A stretch of 32,356 nucleotides of DNA from Oscillospiraceae bacterium (GTDB taxonomy: Bacteria > Bacillota > Clostridia > Oscillospirales > Ruminococcaceae). Of the stretch, positions 29,773 to 32,356 are shown in pieces; position 1 is the first letter of the stretch, and every line of letters begins with the position of its first letter. The notes under the pieces are model-generated. The model ran no database searches. It was not told where the DNA came from and saw only the letters and a list, made by a program, of their open reading frames with translations. The translations under genes and the position numbers were made by a program. The DNA lies in contig SVMX01000003.1 in NCBI GenBank assembly GCA_015067175.1, positions 1 to 32,356 on the forward strand. Direction: 5' to 3'.

Positions 29773-32157
29773 TTATGCAGCCTCTTGAGTTTCAGCTTCT
29801 GCGGTTTCGGTGTTAGCTGCCGCGTTGCGGTCAACGCCGTTCTCGAGATATATCTGCTCCTGTATTGCTCTATGGTCGCCTGTACAGTATGGCGGCATAT
29901 TGCTTTGTCTGTAGTAGCCTACTTCGGTATCCTTGCACTGGTTTGTTGCAAGATAGCCTGTCTTGGTGCAGTAATCACGCACGAGCACTGAAGTATCGGG
30001 TGTGAAATACAGCGGCTGAGATGTGTCCTGAACGTCCTGCATGATAGTTTTCCATATCTTTGCAAGTGTTCTCCAACCTGTGCCTGTGCCGATATCAGCG
30101 TTGTTATCTCTGCCTATCCACAGTGCGCCGATATACTCGGGCGTACAGCCGATAAACAGCAGGTTAGAGTCGTCGTTTGACGTACCTGTTTTACCGATGA
30201 CCTCAACATTATCAAGCTGTGCATGACGTCCCGAGCCGTATGGGTCGGTGATAACTGTCTTCATCATACGGTTGGTTATCCACGCGCTGTCGCTGCTGAG
30301 CGCCTGCGTGCCGTAGAAGTTCTGCTCAAGTATCACGTTGCCCTTGCTGTCCTCGACCTTGCTGTAAAGCATTGGCTCGTAGTAATATCCGCCGTTTCCG
30401 AAGACCTGATATGCGGCGCACATTTCGATAAGATGCGCACCCTGCGTCAGAGCTCCCAGCGTGATAGGTGAGTAGTCTATATCGGTTTCAACAAGCGTTG
30501 TCAGTCCCAGATTTTGCGTAAGCTGGTTATAGCACACCTGCGGAGTTAGCTTCTGTGCAACTCTTACTGCGATGGTGTTTGTGGATTTTCTAACTCCGTA
30601 CCAAACGGGATAAAGCAAGCCGTCGCCCTTTTTAGCGCCGAAGTTTTCGGGCCAAATAATGGGATTTTCGGGGTCCTCCCAGTTAGGTATCTCAATACCG
30701 AGGTCGGGTATCATTGACGAATAGTATATGAGATTGTTTTCCACGCCCGTAGAGTAAACGGATATGGGCTTCATGGTAGAACCGGGCGCACGCATAGCCT
30801 GCGTTGCTCGGTTGAACGCGCCATCGCCCTCCTTTTCGCCAAGACCGCCGACAATTGCAATAACCGTACCCGAATAGTCCATAATTACGAATGCGGATTG
30901 CAGAAGCTCTTCCTTTGGCATTGTCGGGTCATATTCGGAAAGCACCGTATAGGGGTCGCGGTATTTGCGTTCCAGCTCCTCCTGTATATCAAAATTCATA
31001 TTGATATAGATACTGTAGCCGCCGTTGTAAAGCTCGTTTTTCGCAGAGGTGTAGGTGATGCCTTTCTCCTCAGCAAAGTCGTTTATAACCTGCTCAAGTG
31101 CCGCGTCAACATACCAGTTCTGTGTTACCTCGTAGTCGCCGTTCCACTTGTATGCCTCGTATTCGAGGTCGGCGAGTATCTCCTCTTCGAGTATCTCGTC
31201 GTCATCATCTGTCTGCTCGGCGCGCTCGTCGATATATCCGAAATCGTCGCCATAAACTGCTTTTGCGAAATATATCTTCTCGTCGTTATCATAAAAGCGC
31301 TCATATTCCTGAGTATTTATAAGTCCCTGCTCATACATATGGTTCAGTGCGTATTTTTGTCGCTCCTTGCATTTTTCAAGGCTCTTGTATGGGTTGTAGT
31401 TGCCTGGGCTTCGGATCATGCCCGCAAGTATAGCGGCTTCGCCTGTGTTAAGCTCAGCAGGCGTTTTGTCGAAATAGTACGCAGATGCCGCGCCTACGCC
31501 GTAAATCATGCCGCCGAACCAAATTCGGTTGAGATACGACTCTATGATATCAATTTTTGTGTACTTCTCCTCAAGGCTCAGCGCACGGAATATCTCTCTC
31601 AGCTTACGCTCCCAAGTAACCTCATCGTCGCCTGTGATATTTTTTATAAGCTGCTGTGTAATGGTAGAGCCGCCCTGTCCTGCGCCGTCCATATTGAACA
31701 CATCTTTTACAAGAGATGATGCGGTACGCTGCCAGTCAACGCCCTTGTGCTCGTAAAAACGCTTGTCCTCAACTGCGATAACTGCGTCGATAAGGCATGG
31801 CGCCATTTCCTCATAGTCTACCCATACGCGGTTTTCGTCAGCGGCAAGGCGCTTCAACTCGACGGTGTTGCCCTCGTTGTCATAGCCGTAAACGAAGCTG
31901 GTATACTTCATTTCGACATCGCGGAGATTTGCGTCATAGCTTGTATCGGCAAAGTCGAGCACATAAACAGTAAGCACTGTTATTACTATGCACAGCATGA
32001 CCACTACGATAAGCAGCATTGCCGAAAAAGTCGTGCCGACGATAGTCATTGCATGACCGATATTTTTCCATACCTTGCTCTTCTTTTTTGAGGACTTGCG
32101 CTTAGGCTTTGCGTCGTCCTTTATTTTGATGTATTTAATTTTTTTCTTGTTGTCCAT
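29773..32157 (-). CDS. Class A penicillin-binding protein (bifunctional PBP1-type)
   Basis: This 794-residue enzyme polymerises and cross-links peptidoglycan. A Lys-rich cytoplasmic start (1-33) is followed by one transmembrane helix (about 36-67). The GT51 domain (about 100-280) has VEDKRFYEHKGVD (catalytic Glu130), GGSTITQQLIKN and RKLREIFRALSLE. The transpeptidase domain (about 400-690) has all three motifs: STMK with Ser460, RKSTNT (SxN) and IGKTGTSND (KTG). An acidic linker (DDDDEILEEEIL) lies between the domains, and the C terminus ends in a short Glu/Ala/Thr tail. I prefer the ATG at 32157 to the GTG two codons earlier because the GTG is too close to the AAGGA site. It has its own terminator and an extended -10 promoter. 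The exact PBP subtype is not certain, so I give no symbol. Confidence 0.94.
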   Translation of the reverse strand: MDNKKKIKYIKIKDDAKPKRKSSKKKSKVWKNIGHAMTIVGTTFSAMLLIVVVMLCIVITVLTVYVLDFADTSYDANLRDVEMKYTSFVYGYDNEGNTVELKRLAADENRVWVDYEEMAPCLIDAVIAVEDKRFYEHKGVDWQRTASSLVKDVFNMDGAGQGGSTITQQLIKNITGDDEVTWERKLREIFRALSLEEKYTKIDIIESYLNRIWFGGMIYGVGAASAYYFDKTPAELNTGEAAILAGMIRSPGNYNPYKSLEKCKERQKYALNHMYEQGLINTQEYERFYDNDEKIYFAKAVYGDDFGYIDERAEQTDDDDEILEEEILADLEYEAYKWNGDYEVTQNWYVDAALEQVINDFAEEKGITYTSAKNELYNGGYSIYINMNFDIQEELERKYRDPYTVLSEYDPTMPKEELLQSAFVIMDYSGTVIAIVGGLGEKEGDGAFNRATQAMRAPGSTMKPISVYSTGVENNLIYYSSMIPDLGIEIPNWEDPENPIIWPENFGAKKGDGLLYPVWYGVRKSTNTIAVRVAQKLTPQVCYNQLTQNLGLTTLVETDIDYSPITLGALTQGAHLIEMCAAYQVFGNGGYYYEPMLYSKVEDSKGNVILEQNFYGTQALSSDSAWITNRMMKTVITDPYGSGRHAQLDNVEVIGKTGTSNDDSNLLFIGCTPEYIGALWIGRDNNADIGTGTGWRTLAKIWKTIMQDVQDTSQPLYFTPDTSVLVRDYCTKTGYLATNQCKDTEVGYYRQSNMPPYCTGDHRAIQEQIYLENGVDRNAAANTETAEAETQEAA

Positions 32158-32199
32158 ATTCACCTATCCTTTTTCAGGTCTGTGAAAGAGCCTGCCAAA

Positions 32200-32356
32200 G
32201 CAAGCTCAGCCGTTCAATGAAAACAGCGTAATTGCGAAGCAATTGAAATAAGCTTGTTTTTATTATACCATGACCTCAAACACGCAGTGTTTGAAAGCTG
32301 CTTGAGCAGCATTGCCGCACAGCGGCAAGGTCAGCCGTTCAATGAAAACAGCGCAA
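32200..32356. repeat. 32-nt direct repeat, 125 bp apart, with small hairpins between
   Basis: Positions 32200-32231 and 32325-32356 are the same except for two bases; the core TCAGCCGTTCAATGAAAACA runs on to GCG without a difference. The second copy reaches the end of the window, so more copies may follow. Between them are four small perfect stems: AATTGC-GAA-GCAATT (32230-32244), AAACAC-GCA-GTGTTT (32278-32292), GCTGC-TTGA-GCAGC (32297-32310) and TTGCCGC-ACA-GCGGCAA (about 32312-32328). It may be a repeated intergenic element. No coding frame fits. Confidence 0.65.
32262..32267 (-). promoter_or_regulatory. Extended -10 promoter element before the PBP gene
   Basis: On the minus strand TGGTATAAT (TATAAT at 32262-32267) gives an extended -10; no good -35 box stands at the right distance. 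The leader would be about 95 nt and would include the first copy of the 32-nt repeat and an AATTGC-GAA-GCAATT hairpin. Confidence 0.5.

Noticed and set aside
32200..32356. CRISPR array at the window end
   Set aside because: Only two repeats, 125 bp apart, with spacer full of small hairpins and a promoter element; no cas gene. It does not fit CRISPR spacing.

Overview
The window looks like a chromosomal segment of a low-to-mid G+C Gram-positive anaerobe of the Clostridia, most like the Oscillospiraceae (Ruminococcus / [Eubacterium] siraeum type). The reasons are strong GGAGG ribosome binding sites, sigma-A-type promoters, a glgB-glgC-glgD glycogen cluster, a secreted GH26 mannanase, a YlxM-Ffh-S16-KhpA operon, a BofC-like small protein and several small families I associate with Clostridia. 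The species call is inference. I see no prophage, insertion sequence, CRISPR array or resistance island; this is ordinary core chromosome with some lineage-specific small genes.

Layout. 1-552: 5S rRNA and four tRNAs (Lys-CTT, Glu-CTC, Met-CAT, Trp-CCA), closed by a terminator. 580-3386: a VOC/glyoxalase-fold protein, then on the minus strand a small (p)ppGpp synthetase (RelQ type) and a 530-residue protein whose C-terminal half is a tandem repeat of a short helix-like motif. 3560-5622: a membrane PAS-GGDEF diguanylate cyclase with its own promoter and terminator. 5628-7718, minus strand: a YjdF-like membrane protein, a BofC-C-like small protein behind a Shine-Dalgarno-sequestering hairpin, and a two-gene operon of small proteins behind an 11-bp-phased triple repeat. 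7774-9992: a single-pass membrane protein, a ferritin-like/DUF2383-like protein with a possible coupled micro-ORF, and a four-helix membrane protein. 10108-14683: the glycogen operon glgB-glgC-glgD. 14692-16777: a minus-strand EAL phosphodiesterase. 17020-18222: HPr and a lipoprotein. 18298-20221: an M23 cell-wall peptidase behind a WalR-like box array. 20273-21761: GH26 beta-mannanase lipoprotein. 21817-24009: a free-standing HPt protein and a flotillin. 24077-27216: polyphosphate kinase followed by two small unknown genes. 27233-29692: ylxM-ffh-rpsP-khpA. 29726-32267: a class A penicillin-binding protein (minus strand), with a 32-nt direct repeat in and beyond its leader at the window edge.

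How the genes fit together. Three themes recur. The first is carbon storage and uptake: surface mannan degradation, HPr, ADP-glucose synthesis by GlgC/GlgD, glycogen branching and polyphosphate. The second is nucleotide second messengers: RelQ for (p)ppGpp, plus one c-di-GMP cyclase and one c-di-GMP phosphodiesterase. The third is the cell envelope: PBP1-type synthase, M23 hydrolase, flotillin and several lipoproteins or membrane proteins. The most useful new signals are regulatory: a four-half-site WalR-type array at the M23 promoter, an exact 11-bp-period triple repeat at the promoter of the small-protein operon, and a stem that buries the ribosome binding site of the BofC-like gene. The most unusual protein is the repeat protein at 1794-3386. 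I did not find a clearly new multi-gene system.
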